Assembly (NCBI GenBank): GCA_050248735.1 | Contig: JBFWRU010000002.1 | Span: 372,001 to 436,000, forward strand | Length of the DNA: 64,000 bases | Direction of reading: 5' to 3' | Origin: JACKFE01 sp050248735 | Lineage (GTDB): Bacteria > Nitrospirota > Nitrospiria > Nitrospirales > UBA8639 | Part shown: piece by piece, positions 45,142 to 54,826 of the stretch | Layout of the letters: every line of letters starts with the position of its first letter | Numbering within the stretch: the stretch's first letter is position 1 | Program-made: the position numbers and the translations under genes | The notes under the pieces: model-generated | Told to the model about the DNA's origin: nothing | The model's input: the letters and a program-made list of their open reading frames with translations, nothing else | Database searches by the model: none

Positions 45142-45687
45142 ATGAACATACGATACACACTCACCTTCTGCACGGCCGTATTTGCTTTCGGAACGCTGAT
45201 AATTGCCGGATGTCAGGGCACCGAGAAGACACCCATTCCCGACTCGTATCTCACCTCAAAGGCCAAGATTGCGCTGTTTGCCGATGCCCGGGTCAAAGGG
45301 CCGAAGGTTGATGTGGAGACTACAAATGGACAGGTGGTGCTCCGTGGACAGGTCGATTCCGAGGCGGCCAAGCAGGCGGCAGAAGGTATCGCCAAGGGTC
45401 TCGAAGGCGTGAAGAGTGTGAAGAACGACCTTGAGGTGATCGTCCCGCCTTCTCCTGAGGTGCTGGAGATTAAGGATGAGACCCTGACGGAACATGTCAA
45501 AGAGGGTATGGCCAAGAATACGGATTTGAAGAATGTCAATATTGCCGTGCAGACCAATGCCGGTGTCGTCTCCCTGACAGGCGAGGTTGGGGACATGATG
45601 ACGAGTGCCAATGCGTCCTGGATTGCCTGGCAGGTGCCTGGGGTGATGGCGGTGAAAAACGATCTGACGGTGAGGGACAAAGCCTAA
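45142..45687 (+). CDS. BON-domain lipoprotein
   Basis: 181 residues from the ATG at 45142, AAGGAG 6 nt upstream. The signal ends in LIIAGCQG, so it is a lipoprotein. Two BON domains follow (about 40-95 and 105-175), with VETTNGQVVLRGQVDSEAA and VQTNAGVVSLTGEVGD as the central strand-turn-helix motifs. BON proteins bind phospholipid or membranes and often respond to osmotic or envelope stress (OsmY-like). Followed 51 nt later by a receiver gene. Confidence 0.88.
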   Translation: MNIRYTLTFCTAVFAFGTLIIAGCQGTEKTPIPDSYLTSKAKIALFADARVKGPKVDVETTNGQVVLRGQVDSEAAKQAAEGIAKGLEGVKSVKNDLEVIVPPSPEVLEIKDETLTEHVKEGMAKNTDLKNVNIAVQTNAGVVSLTGEVGDMMTSANASWIAWQVPGVMAVKNDLTVRDKA

Positions 45688-45738
45688 GGTCTGGCAAAAG
45701 ACAGGGTGTCCGCCAACCGGCGAGGAGGGGAGGTCATT

Positions 45739-46134
45739 ATGAAGATGGGAAAACATATTCTTGTGGTTGATGATGATTCCGCCTTGCGAACCTTATTTCA
45801 GGCCCTCCTCGAAAGTTATGGGTACAGCAGCGATACCGCAGAGAATGGCCCCAAGGCACTGAGCAAACTCGCGAAAGCGTCCTATGACGCCGTTCTGCTC
45901 GATTATATGATGCCCGGGATGACCGGCTTGGCTTTATTACAGCACCTTCAGCAACGGTATCCGTCTCTTCCGGTCGTCATGCTCACCGGTCATACCCATG
46001 CCCAGGTGGCGGGGCAAGCGCTTGCGGTAGGGGCCCGGGCCTGCCTGTATAAACCCTTTAACTGTCAGCAGCTTAAAGAGGTCGTGAATGGCTTGTTCAG
46101 ATCGGCTGAGTGCGAGTACGTGGCCTCAACCTAA
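45739..46134 (+). CDS. Stand-alone response regulator receiver protein
   Basis: 131 residues from the ATG at 45739 (GGAGG 5 nt upstream). The receiver is complete: HILVVDDDSALR, phosphoacceptor Asp in AVLLDYMMPGM, Thr in VVMLTGH, Lys in CLYKPFN. No output domain, so it may act as a CheY-like or phosphotransfer protein. No kinase is adjacent. In the island it lies between the BON gene and Crp/Fnr B. Confidence 0.92.
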   Translation: MKMGKHILVVDDDSALRTLFQALLESYGYSSDTAENGPKALSKLAKASYDAVLLDYMMPGMTGLALLQHLQQRYPSLPVVMLTGHTHAQVAGQALAVGARACLYKPFNCQQLKEVVNGLFRSAECEYVAST

Positions 46135-46166
46135 GTCAACATCCATTTTGATCTCGAAGTGTATTG

Positions 46167-46832
46167 ATGCCTCTCAAACAAATTCGGCAGTTCAATCCCA
46201 AAACGTTTCTGAGAAAGGTCGGCGACGGCAAAGCCCTCCTCTTGTGCCGAAAGAACCGCGTGATCTTTACGCAAGGAGGCCAGGCGGATGCCGTGTTTTA
46301 TATTCTGGAAGGCCAGGTCACACTCAGCGTGGTCTCCAAACGCGGCAAAGAAGCCGTCGTGGCGATTCTGGAGGCAGGTTCATTTTTTGGTGAAGCCTGT
46401 CTCACCGGGCAAATATTGCGCTTAGAGACCGCGACGGCGGTGGGGGTCGCAAAAATTATGCGTATTGGCAAAACCGCCATGATTACCGTGCTGCATGACG
46501 AACCCAGGTTCTCCGAACTGTTCCTCACCTTTCTCTTGGCTCGTAATATCCGCATCCAAGAAGACTTGGTGGATCAACTCTTTAATTCCAGTGAAAAACG
46601 GCTGGCACGCGTGCTGTTATTGATGGCCCATTTTGGCAAAGAAGGCAAGCCGGAGGCCGTTATTGCGAGGGTGAGTCAGGAAATGCTCGCGGAAATGATC
46701 GGCACGACGCGTTCCCGCGTCAGTTTCTTCATGAATAAGTTCCGGAAACTGGGCTTCATTGAATACGATGGCGTTTCGCACAAAGGCTTGCACATACACA
46801 GCTCCCTCCTCAATGTCGTCCTCCACGACTAG
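46167..46832 (+). CDS. Crp/Fnr family regulator B
   Basis: 221 residues from the ATG at 46167. The same architecture as regulator A, with N-terminal cNMP-like domain (EGQVTLSVVSKRGKEAVVAILEAGSFFGEACL) and HTH VSQEMLAEMIGTTRSRVSFFM. The two proteins look highly similar in the C-terminal half. No iron-sulfur Cys cluster seen. The ribosome site is weak. A duplication with A is likely. Confidence 0.92.
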   Translation: MPLKQIRQFNPKTFLRKVGDGKALLLCRKNRVIFTQGGQADAVFYILEGQVTLSVVSKRGKEAVVAILEAGSFFGEACLTGQILRLETATAVGVAKIMRIGKTAMITVLHDEPRFSELFLTFLLARNIRIQEDLVDQLFNSSEKRLARVLLLMAHFGKEGKPEAVIARVSQEMLAEMIGTTRSRVSFFMNKFRKLGFIEYDGVSHKGLHIHSSLLNVVLHD

Positions 46833-47301
46833 ATTCCCCCTATTTTTCCCTACGTGAGTTCTATTGTGTCCAGGGCTTGTCGTCCTTCCTGTCCCACATG
46901 AACCCCGATTCAATTCCTTAACCGTAGCCTATTCTGAGCCGCTCACTCTGCTCGCTACAGTGAAGCAGGTCCAAAAGGGACTTCCATCTTCGGCCTGGCT
47001 GGTCGTTGTGAACGTTCCTGATGTCCTCTTATCGGCAGTGGAAACCCGTCCCTGGGCCTGGACCCTGGATGTGTTGCGTTTTTCGATTCCCTGGCAGGGC
47101 TGATTGGGAAATGAGCCGGATGAATAAAGCCTGTCCGACGGGGGGCTGACAGGCCGACTGAGTTCCTCGTAACCCATCCATTTCTTTGCTGCAATCCACG
47201 TTAAAGACCCATTTGGTTTGCTCCCATCTGAATTTTCCCATTTCTTTCATTTTTGATTGGCTCAAGCGGGTCAGGTTCTTTATGATGGCATCGCTGTGAT
47301 A
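46833..47301. other. 469-bp stretch without supported gene
   Basis: One open frame of 79 codons (from about 46864) has no ribosome site, no motif and no relation to neighbours, so I do not call it. The rest shows no clear terminator. The following membrane protein could start further upstream with a TTG at 47257. Confidence 0.5.
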
Positions 47302-48384
47302 ATGGACGTTCTCATACTTTTTTTCATCGCGTTTGATCCCTGGCGTATACTCCTGCCTGCTGGTTTGACCATGATTTTGCTGGTTTCGCCCTGGTTTTCC
47401 AGGGAGGATACGCAGTCGCCCTATTCCCTGCTGGAAAGAGTCTTAGGTCGGCTCACCAGTCAATTGGCGATGTGGTTATTTGTGCTCACCGGCTTGTTAG
47501 GATTGATATTTCCTGTTTGGTTGGCCCCCTCCTCGTATGCCGGTGCTCTGCCTGGGTTAGGGCCGTTGGAATGGTTGGAAACATTGTTCTACCTTGTTGG
47601 AGTCTATTGCCTCTGGAATGTGAAATGTGCCGTGGCAAAAGGAGAGAACCCACGGAAACAGTGGACATGGGGCGCGTGTGTCCTTTTTCTCCTGGTTGCG
47701 CTTTTGTGGATTTTGAGATGGGATGACTTTGCCTTTGGAGGGGTTGAAGTGGTTGGGTCAACCGTCTTTGTCTGGGATTGGACAAGAATTTTCTCTAAGA
47801 CGATTCATCTGCTGTTATCTGCGATGGCAGCCGGAGGGCTGGTGGTGATGGTGATCGGATTTTTGCCGTGGAAACAATCCCCGACGATCAGGGAGCCTTA
47901 TCAAAGCGATGAAGCCAACGAAGAACAGCGGCGGATTCAAATTGTGCGGTTTGGCATGGCCTGGGTTTTAGGGGGAGTGGTTCCCCAAGTCGTGGTGGGG
48001 TCTTGGCTCTTGGTGTCCTTGGGAGAAGATGTGCGTAGCCATTTTCTGAACGGCGTGACCCTTGGGTCTTGGCTCTTTTTTTCCAGTCTGATTGTTGCCC
48101 TTTTGGGTTTGGTGTTCATCAACGCCGCATTCATTGCTCCGTATGTCAAAGGCCTGGTTTGGGGCGGGTGGGTTAATATTCTGGTTGCCGTCTTTCTGAT
48201 GGGCTTTATTCGGTATGAAGCCCTCGGGGCGGGTCTTGCCTCCCTGAATGCCGGAAATCCTCTGGCACCACTGAGTTTCTGGCATCTGATTTTTGGGGTA
48301 ATTCCCATGCTTGGCCTGCTTGCTCTGCTCGTGAGAGGATTAAAAACTGCCTTGATTTCCCAGAAAGAACAACCGACAGCTTGA
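47302..48384 (+). CDS. Multi-pass membrane protein of unknown function
   Basis: About 360 residues from the ATG at 47302; a TTG at 47257 would add 15. There are about nine hydrophobic helices (first MDVLILFFIAF..., then LMWLFVLTGLL-type segments). Two membrane His, in KTIHLLLSAMAAGG and SFWHLIFG, might bind a cofactor such as haem, which would suit a respiratory membrane protein, but this is inference. No signal peptide. It is followed 36 nt later by metF. Family not recognised. Confidence 0.75.
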   Translation: MDVLILFFIAFDPWRILLPAGLTMILLVSPWFSREDTQSPYSLLERVLGRLTSQLAMWLFVLTGLLGLIFPVWLAPSSYAGALPGLGPLEWLETLFYLVGVYCLWNVKCAVAKGENPRKQWTWGACVLFLLVALLWILRWDDFAFGGVEVVGSTVFVWDWTRIFSKTIHLLLSAMAAGGLVVMVIGFLPWKQSPTIREPYQSDEANEEQRRIQIVRFGMAWVLGGVVPQVVVGSWLLVSLGEDVRSHFLNGVTLGSWLFFSSLIVALLGLVFINAAFIAPYVKGLVWGGWVNILVAVFLMGFIRYEALGAGLASLNAGNPLAPLSFWHLIFGVIPMLGLLALLVRGLKTALISQKEQPTA

Positions 48385-48420
48385 CTGGACAAATCGGTCA
48401 GTGGAAATTAAGGTATGAAC

Positions 48421-49320
48421 ATGCATATTTCAGACATTCTGGTAGATCATAATCCCGCTATTAGTTTTGAGTTTTTTCCTCCAAAAACCCAAAAGGCTTC
48501 CGAGGAACTGTTTGAGTCTATTTCGGCGTTGATGCCTTTGAAGCCTGCCTATGTCAGTGTGACGTATGGGGCAGGCGGTACGACACGGGAACGCACGCAT
48601 GATTTAGTGGTGAAATTGCGGCAAGAAACGGATCTGACCATTGTTTCTCATTTAACCTGTGTGGGGTCGGGACGCGAGGAACTTCATCAGATTCTGTCTA
48701 AATACCAAGTCAGCGGAATTCACAATATTATGGCGTTGCGCGGGGATCCCCCTCGAGACCAGTCCATCCCCGATATTCCGGCAGACGGATTTCGCTATGC
48801 ATCCGATCTCGTTCGTTTTATTAAACAACAGTTTCCGGAAATGGGTGTGGGGGTGGCTGGCTTTCCCGAGGGTCATCCGGGGACTCCCAACCGTCTGGTT
48901 GAAATGGACAATTTAAAACGCAAAGTTGATGCAGGGGCCGACTATATCTGTACCCAACTCTTTTTCGATAATCGGGATTTTTTTGATTTTTGCGAACGAT
49001 GCGACGTGGTCGGCATTAAGGTGCCTATTATTGCGGGAATAATGCCGATCACTTCCCGGAAAGGAATGGCCCGGATGTCGGAGTTGGCCTTGGGAGCCCG
49101 GATTCCCGCCAAATTGTTGCGGGCCATGGATCGCGCGGAAAATGATGCCTATGCGGAACAGGTCGGCATTCATTGGGCTACGGAGCAGGTCATTGATTTG
49201 ATTGATCATAAGGTGCGGGGGATTCATTTTTATACACTGAATCGCTCTAAAGCCACCCTGAAGATTTATGAATCATTGGGTATCCGCAGTTCCGACAGTC
49301 TTCAGCACGCCAGAGATTAA
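48421..49320 (+). CDS. metF: 5,10-methylenetetrahydrofolate reductase
   Basis: 299 residues from the second ATG (AAGG 7 nt upstream; the earlier ATG at 48415 would have it at zero distance). TIM-barrel flavoprotein that reduces methylene-THF to methyl-THF for methionine synthesis. Landmarks: SFEFFPPKT (catalytic Glu), VSVTYGAGGT, HLTCVG, ALRGDPP, QLFFDN, IAGIMPI. Normal length for the family. It follows the membrane protein on the same strand and is separated by 194 bp from the next gene. Confidence 0.95.
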   Translation: MHISDILVDHNPAISFEFFPPKTQKASEELFESISALMPLKPAYVSVTYGAGGTTRERTHDLVVKLRQETDLTIVSHLTCVGSGREELHQILSKYQVSGIHNIMALRGDPPRDQSIPDIPADGFRYASDLVRFIKQQFPEMGVGVAGFPEGHPGTPNRLVEMDNLKRKVDAGADYICTQLFFDNRDFFDFCERCDVVGIKVPIIAGIMPITSRKGMARMSELALGARIPAKLLRAMDRAENDAYAEQVGIHWATEQVIDLIDHKVRGIHFYTLNRSKATLKIYESLGIRSSDSLQHARD

Positions 49321-49514
49321 AGCCTCAGTCAAATTTCTGGTACATTCGAATCTTATTTTCTGATTCTTCTTTCATGACATTAGGCAATGGTGGTCGTCCA
49401 ATAGGGGTGTGAGGTGTAATTTTGAGCTGTACGTCATTACGATATTTAACCCTTTCGTCCTCTAGGGCGGTGGGGTTATGATAACGGGTTTGAACAGAGG
49501 AGGGAGTTAATCTT

Positions 49515-50171
49515 ATGAGTAATCAATCGGGTTTTCAAATAACACTGGATCTCGTTGGGCGATCCTGTCTGGTCTTAGGGGGTGATGATGAGGCCCTTGA
49601 AAAGGTTCACCGTTTGCTTGATGCCGGGGCCAAGGTCACCGTGGTGCACCCGACCCTGCATACCGAACTGAGAAAATTGACGGCTTCGGCTAAGATCATG
49701 CATCGGGGGAGAACTTTTCGTTCTTCCGATTCTCAAGGGGTGACCCTCATCCTCAATGTCCTCAAGGATGACCTGGGTTTGGCCAAATCTCTATACGAAT
49801 TGGCACAGACTGAGCGTTTTCTTATCTGGTCTATTGATAAGCCGGAATTATCCACGGTGCTGATGCCTGCCTTGGTTCAACGGGGTGCTCTTCGGATCGC
49901 GATTAGTACCAGTGGAGCTTCACCGGCCTTAGCCGGGGTGCTTCGGCGAAATTTTGAAAGTCTGTTTGATGAAGAATTTGAACAATTTCTTGATTGGTTG
50001 GGAGCGCTCCGTGAGGAAATGAAAAAAACCGAACCCAGCGATCATCGTCGGAGAGAACGGCTATTAGAAGCGATCGATGGATTCAAGTTGACGGGTGAAA
50101 TCTCCTATCCCAGTTCCTGGAAATTATCGGGTGAGCCACAGTTGGAACCAGTTGGAAAGGAAGGTGGATAG
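49515..50171 (+). CDS. Precorrin-2 dehydrogenase / siroheme synthase N-domain-like
   Basis: 218 residues. The N-terminal NAD(P)-binding domain shows the CLVLGGDDEALEKVHRLLDAGAKVTVV glycine-loop segment, followed by the typical VQRGALRIAISTSGASPALAGVLRRNFE region of the CysG/Met8p family. It should oxidise precorrin-2 to sirohydrochlorin and possibly insert iron, for siroheme or related haems. Ribosome site GGAGGG well before the ATG. The next gene starts directly after its stop. Confidence 0.9.
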   Translation: MSNQSGFQITLDLVGRSCLVLGGDDEALEKVHRLLDAGAKVTVVHPTLHTELRKLTASAKIMHRGRTFRSSDSQGVTLILNVLKDDLGLAKSLYELAQTERFLIWSIDKPELSTVLMPALVQRGALRIAISTSGASPALAGVLRRNFESLFDEEFEQFLDWLGALREEMKKTEPSDHRRRERLLEAIDGFKLTGEISYPSSWKLSGEPQLEPVGKEGG

Positions 50172-50480
50172 ATGGTGTTATTGGAATTCAGTATGTCTCC
50201 TCTGGGTAAGGGGGAGAGTGTCGGCAAATATGTGTCCCGTTCCTTGGATGTGATCGAGAAAAGCGGGGTAGATTACCGGTTAAACCCCATGGGGACCGTA
50301 TTGGAAGGGGAATGGGATGAGGTGTTCGGGGTGGTGAAAAAATGTTATGAACGCATGAAAAAAGATTGCCCCAGAATATCCTGTGTGATTAAGGTCGATT
50401 ATCGACGGGGTCATAAGGGCCGTCTGTCCGGCAAAGTGGCGAGTGTCGAAAAACGGTTAAAACGGAAACTCAAGACCTGA
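50172..50480 (+). CDS. MTH1187/YkoF-type thiamine-binding-like protein
   Basis: 102 residues, beginning right after the stop of the siroheme-type gene (TAG ATG). The fold is recognised from VLLEFSMSPLGKGESVGKYV and DYRLNPMGTVLEGEW, shared with the DUF77 family, whose members bind thiamine or similar ligands. The C-terminal tail is Lys/Arg-rich. Coupled translation with the previous gene is likely. The ligand here is not known. Confidence 0.85.
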   Translation: MVLLEFSMSPLGKGESVGKYVSRSLDVIEKSGVDYRLNPMGTVLEGEWDEVFGVVKKCYERMKKDCPRISCVIKVDYRRGHKGRLSGKVASVEKRLKRKLKT

Positions 50481-50581
50481 TGAGGCAGTGAAGGTAAAAG
50501 ATCATCCTGTTTTCTCGTTGTTTGAGCGTTTGCCCTCCCTGCGCAGGTGCTTTCCGTATTTCCAGACTGGCGATGGTTTGC

Positions 50582-51760
50582 TTATCCTGCCTCTGTGGAT
50601 TGGTATATTTTTTTCGCTTTCCCTCCGATCCCACATAAGACTTCATACGGAATGGTGTCCAGCCACTTCGCATAATCCTCTGCCGAAATAGAACGGGTCC
50701 CCTGGGTGCCGAGCAGGCATACCTCCTGCCCGATAGTGGCATGGGGAATTTCGGTGACATCCACCATCATCATATCCATGCAAATTTTTCCAATGATCGG
50801 GGCCTGTTCCCCCTGGATGAGAACATGTCCTGTTCCTGTGAGTTTTCTGGGAAACCCATGAGTATATCCAACGGGAAGGACCGCGATTTTTGAAGGACGG
50901 GTGGCCCGGAACAGGGCGTTGTATCCGACAATGTCTCCCGCTTGCAGTGTGCGTAAATGGGCAACGTAGGTTGTCGCGGCCAGCACGGGTTTTAAGAGGA
51001 TGGGTGACGCCTGGCCAGGGTGACTGGGAGCATAGCCATAGAGCATGAGCCCAGGCCTCACCATGTCAAAATGGGCCTCTTTGTAAAAGAGGATACCGGC
51101 ACTGTTGGCGACATGGAGAACGGGGAGAGAGCAGCCTACAGATTGAATATGGTCGGTGAGAGATCGAAACCGTGCCAGTTGTAAGGCCGTAAACGTGCTA
51201 TCGGGGTTATCTGCATCAGCAAAGTGGGTCATGAGGCCGGAGATGGTGACGGGACTTTTCGGTTGTCGAGTGATCCCAAATATTTCAAGGATATGTTCCG
51301 GGTCCATGCCTAAGCGGTGAAGTCCTGTATCTACCTTGAGGTGAACAGGGTAAGGAGCGGCATTCTTGGGAAGAAGGGCTATTAGTTCGGATAAGATCGC
51401 CCGATGCGAAATAACGGGGGTCAAGGAATATTGGAGCAAATTTTTGATATGAGCCGACTGTAATGGGCCCATCACCAGAATCGGGTTTTGGATACCGCCT
51501 TCACGAAGGACCGCTCCTTCATGTACGGATGCCACCCCAAAACCAAATACGCCCAGGCCTTGTAAAGCCCGGGCGATGGAAGCTGCCCCATGCCCGTAGG
51601 CATCGGCTTTCACGATAGCCAGAATACGGGTGTGAGGGAGTAATCGAAGGCAGATCGCCCGATAATTATGGCGTATTGCGGTTAAATCGACGGATGCCGA
51701 AATTGGTGACAGATGGGAAGCGAGGGATGAGGTCGGTGGAGTCAATGGGTAATCTGTCAC
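50582..51760 (-). CDS. alr: Alanine racemase
   Basis: About 392 residues from a GTG at 51760; an ATG at 51814 is also in frame but would overlap frr by 44 bp, so both are possible. PLP-dependent enzyme making D-alanine for peptidoglycan: PLP Lys in ILAIVKADAYGHG, catalytic Tyr in VGYNALFRA, and GKICMDMMMVDVT (carbamylated Lys region). The TIM barrel plus beta domain have normal length. It is at the end of the rpsB-tsf-pyrH-frr group. Confidence 0.95.
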   Translation of the reverse strand: MTDYPLTPPTSSLASHLSPISASVDLTAIRHNYRAICLRLLPHTRILAIVKADAYGHGAASIARALQGLGVFGFGVASVHEGAVLREGGIQNPILVMGPLQSAHIKNLLQYSLTPVISHRAILSELIALLPKNAAPYPVHLKVDTGLHRLGMDPEHILEIFGITRQPKSPVTISGLMTHFADADNPDSTFTALQLARFRSLTDHIQSVGCSLPVLHVANSAGILFYKEAHFDMVRPGLMLYGYAPSHPGQASPILLKPVLAATTYVAHLRTLQAGDIVGYNALFRATRPSKIAVLPVGYTHGFPRKLTGTGHVLIQGEQAPIIGKICMDMMMVDVTEIPHATIGQEVCLLGTQGTRSISAEDYAKWLDTIPYEVLCGIGGKAKKIYQSTEAG

Positions 51761-51770
51761 GTAGGGGGCC

Positions 51771-52328
51771 TCAAATTTCCAGGATTTCCTCCTCCTTTTT
51801 CTTGATGAGTTCATCCACGTGGTGCACGTATTTATCCGTTAATTTTTGGATTTCGGCTTCGAGGCGTCGAAGGGCATCCTCGGTCAAGGTTCCCTCTTTT
51901 TGACGCTTTTTGTTCTCTTCATTCCCGTCACGCCGGAATCCGCGAATTTGAACTTTACTCTCTTCTCCATATTTTTTACACAGTTTGACAAGGTCCCTTC
52001 GGCGTTCTTCGCTCAAAGGAGGAATGGGGAGTCGAATGATTTTTCCATCATTAGAAGGCGTCAGGCCCAACTCGGAAGCAATAATCGCTTTTTCGATTTC
52101 CTTGATTTGGCTCGTATCCCACGGTTGAATCGTGATAAGTCGGTTTTCGGGAACGGCCAGGTTGGCGACCTGCTTGAGTGGGGTGGGGGTGCCATAATAG
52201 CTTACGGAGATGTGGTCAAGTAGATTAACGGAGGCTCGCCCCGTTCGCAAAGACAGGTATTCCCTTTTTAAATGCTCCAGGGCCCCTTCCATTTTTTGAG
52301 TGACTTTTTCAATGCTGGGATCGCTCAT
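51771..52328 (-). CDS. frr: Ribosome recycling factor
   Basis: 185 residues, exactly the standard size. It splits post-termination ribosomes with EF-G. The helices and the central domain carry the family marks LRTGRASVNLLDHI, YYGTPTPLKQVANL and the coiled C-terminus RRLEAEIQKLTDKYVHHVDEL. Nine bp after pyrH, in the conserved rpsB-tsf-pyrH-frr order. Confidence 0.97.
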   Translation of the reverse strand: MSDPSIEKVTQKMEGALEHLKREYLSLRTGRASVNLLDHISVSYYGTPTPLKQVANLAVPENRLITIQPWDTSQIKEIEKAIIASELGLTPSNDGKIIRLPIPPLSEERRRDLVKLCKKYGEESKVQIRGFRRDGNEENKKRQKEGTLTEDALRRLEAEIQKLTDKYVHHVDELIKKKEEEILEI

Positions 52329-52337
52329 GGCCGACTC

Positions 52338-53069
52338 TCATTCTTGTAGAATAGCATGTTTGGAAACGAGGGTTCCAATCGGTTCGCCCTCCAGGATTTT
52401 TTGGATATTACCCCGAGAGGTCAGATTAAAGACAATAATGGGCAGGTCGTTATCCATGCATAAGGTGATGGCGGTCGCATCCATAACCCTCAGGCTTTTA
52501 TTCAGAACGGCCAAGAAGGGGAGTTCCGTAAACCGCTTGGCGGATGGATGGGTGACGGGGTCGGCATCATATATTCCATCGACTTTGGTTCCCTTTAAGA
52601 TAACCTGGGCGCCGATTTCCATGGCTCGAAGGGCTGCAGCCGTATCGGTTGTGAAATAGGGATTGCCGGTTCCTGCCGCAAAAATGACTACTCGTTTTTT
52701 TTCAAGATGACGGATGGCCCGTCGTCGAATGTAGCTTTCGGCTAATTGACGCATTTCAATGGCCGATAATACCCGGGTTTGGACACCGTTCCTTTCCAAT
52801 GCGTTTTGTAGCGCTAATGCATTTAGCATGGTGGCCAACATGCCCATATAATCAGCCGAAGCGCGTTCCATCCCTGATGAGCTCGCAGCGAGGCCTCGGA
52901 AGATGTTCCCTCCTCCGATCACAATGGCCACTTCCACCTGCAGTCGGATGATTTCGGCCAGTTCCTGTGCGAGATTGGTCAGGACGGAGGGCTGGATACC
53001 ATACCCTTGGTCGCCTGCTAACATTTCCCCACTTATTTTCAAGAGGACGCGGCGATATTTCAGGGGCAT
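52338..53069 (-). CDS. pyrH: Uridylate kinase
   Basis: 243 residues. Phosphorylates UMP to UDP; the amino-acid-kinase fold shows LLKISGEMLAG, VIGGGNIFRG, AAGTGNPYFTTDTAAALRA and KGTKVDGIYDADP. The start ATG shares one base with the tsf stop (TAATG), so translation is coupled. Confidence 0.97.
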   Translation of the reverse strand: MPLKYRRVLLKISGEMLAGDQGYGIQPSVLTNLAQELAEIIRLQVEVAIVIGGGNIFRGLAASSSGMERASADYMGMLATMLNALALQNALERNGVQTRVLSAIEMRQLAESYIRRRAIRHLEKKRVVIFAAGTGNPYFTTDTAAALRAMEIGAQVILKGTKVDGIYDADPVTHPSAKRFTELPFLAVLNKSLRVMDATAITLCMDNDLPIIVFNLTSRGNIQKILEGEPIGTLVSKHAILQE

Positions 53070-53665
53070 TAGTCTTGGCCGAGTTGATAGCGCGTGAAGC
53101 GGCTAATGGAGATATTTTCCCCTAATTTGGAGATTTTTTGAGAAATCAAATCCTGGATAGTCACGCTGGGGTCTTTAATGAAGGGTTGCTCCACGAGGCA
53201 TTGTTCCTGGAAATACTTTTCCAACTTTCCGTTCATGATTTTTTCCCACGCGGCCTCCGGTTTTCCTGATTCCTTGACCTGACCTAAATACACATTCTTT
53301 TCCCGTTCAATGAGGTCGGCGGGGACATCTTCCCGTTTAATAAATGAGGGTTGGGATGCCGCAATCTGAAGGGCCAGTTCTTTGACAAAGGCCTGGAATT
53401 CTTCATTGCGTGCAACAAAATCTGTTTCGCAATTGACTTCAAGCAGGACTCCGATTTTACTGCCGGGGTGAATATAGGCGGATATCAACCCTTCTTTAGT
53501 CTCCCGTCCGGCTTTCTTTTGAGCCGCGGCCAATCCCTTTTGACGTAACAGGTCAATGGCTTTCTCAACGTCACTTTGGGTTTCTTGAAGGGCTTTTTGG
53601 CAATCAAGGATTCCAGCCCCGGTTTTGATTCGTAATTCTTTGACCAGGGCACTCAAGCTAGACAT
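53069..53665 (-). CDS. tsf: Elongation factor Ts, short form
   Basis: 198 residues, compared with about 283 in E. coli, but the short form occurs in other phyla. Exchanges GDP for GTP on EF-Tu. Landmarks: VKELRIKTGAGILDCQKAL (N-terminal UBA-like domain), GLAAAQKKAGRETKEGLI, VNCETDFVARN (Asp/Phe insertion into EF-Tu). Between rpsB and pyrH. Confidence 0.97.
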   Translation of the reverse strand: MSSLSALVKELRIKTGAGILDCQKALQETQSDVEKAIDLLRQKGLAAAQKKAGRETKEGLISAYIHPGSKIGVLLEVNCETDFVARNEEFQAFVKELALQIAASQPSFIKREDVPADLIEREKNVYLGQVKESGKPEAAWEKIMNGKLEKYFQEQCLVEQPFIKDPSVTIQDLISQKISKLGENISISRFTRYQLGQD

Positions 53666-53729
53666 ACACGTACTCTCCTACGCTGGCGGGTTAGTGAATA
53701 GTATCGAAGGCAATCTGAACGCTGGCCGG

Positions 53730-54506
53730 TTATACGGTTTGGGTGTTTTCCGAAATTCCTATGGTGGCCATGGATGATTCCTGTTCGTCCGTTTGCCCAT
53801 CGCCATTTCCGGCACCTTGCCGTTTTTTTCGAAGTTCGAGTCCTTCAATGCAGGCATCGGCAATTTGAGACGTGAACAGTTTTAATGATCGAATCGCATC
53901 GTCATTGCCTGGAATGGGAAGGTCGATTCCATCAGGGTCGCAATTGGTATCCACGAGAGCAATGACAGGAATGCCCAATCGGTTGGCTTCTTTGACCGTA
54001 ATGTGTTGAATGCGCGTATCCAGGATATATATACAGCCAGGTATGGCATTCATACCCTTGATGCCGCTCAGGTATTTTTCCAGTTTTGCTTGTTCTTTTT
54101 TCATGAGCACGATTTCTTTTTTCTTGAGACGGTCATACGTTCCGTCGGTTTCTGCGGCTTCCAGTTTTTTGAGCTGGTTGATACTTCTGCGAAGAGTCTG
54201 GAAGTTTGTGAGCATGCCGCCCAACCACCGTTGGTTGACAAAAAACATCCCGCAACGTTTAGCCTCTTCTTCCACAATATCCATGGCTTGGCGCTTTGTG
54301 CCGACAAAGAGCACGGATTCACCATCCGCGACCACATCGCGGGTAAACTCATAGGCTTTTTGATAACATTGAAGTGTTATTTGGAGATCAATGATGTATA
54401 TGCCGTTTTTTTCGCCAAAGATATATCGTTTCATCTTGGGGTTCCATCGATTGGTTTGATGACCAAAATGCACCCCAGCTTCTAGTAAGGATTTAATGTT
54501 GACCAT
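53730..54506 (-). CDS. rpsB: 30S ribosomal protein S2
   Basis: 258 residues from the ATG at 54506, with GGAAGG 6 nt upstream; an in-frame GTG 15 nt before is not needed. Family marks: LLEAGVHFGHQTNRWNPKM, QRWLGGMLTNF, DTNCDPDGIDLPIPGNDD. The C-terminus extends past the core with a Gln/Glu-rich tail. First gene of the rpsB-tsf-pyrH-frr operon, divergent from the ProA-like gene. Confidence 0.97.
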   Translation of the reverse strand: MVNIKSLLEAGVHFGHQTNRWNPKMKRYIFGEKNGIYIIDLQITLQCYQKAYEFTRDVVADGESVLFVGTKRQAMDIVEEEAKRCGMFFVNQRWLGGMLTNFQTLRRSINQLKKLEAAETDGTYDRLKKKEIVLMKKEQAKLEKYLSGIKGMNAIPGCIYILDTRIQHITVKEANRLGIPVIALVDTNCDPDGIDLPIPGNDDAIRSLKLFTSQIADACIEGLELRKKRQGAGNGDGQTDEQESSMATIGISENTQTV

Positions 54507-54826
54507 GAGAGACCTTCCCACCCCCTTTCAAATAGTTCATTGTGTTAAACCGAATTGAGCGTACTGTTGTATCAATGAAAAATCAGGACCTAAACTTGAC
54601 CGGCAGGAGACAATGCCTGGGACATGTCTAAACTGGCAGGCTATGACTGAATTTGGAACATTCATGCAATGGATAAAGGTTAATATTTTCCCTAAAACCA
54701 ACCAACGTTAGCATAAGTCTTACTCTTAGTTCAAGTTTACGTAGACAAAAAGAAGTCGTGGCAATCAGGTAATCTATTAGCCTCTTTGGTTTCTACCTCT
54801 TGACGGGGATGGATGATTCACTCTTT

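Noticed and set aside
46864..47103. Plus-strand open frame of 79 codons
   Set aside because: No ribosome site or motif, and starts with TTG.
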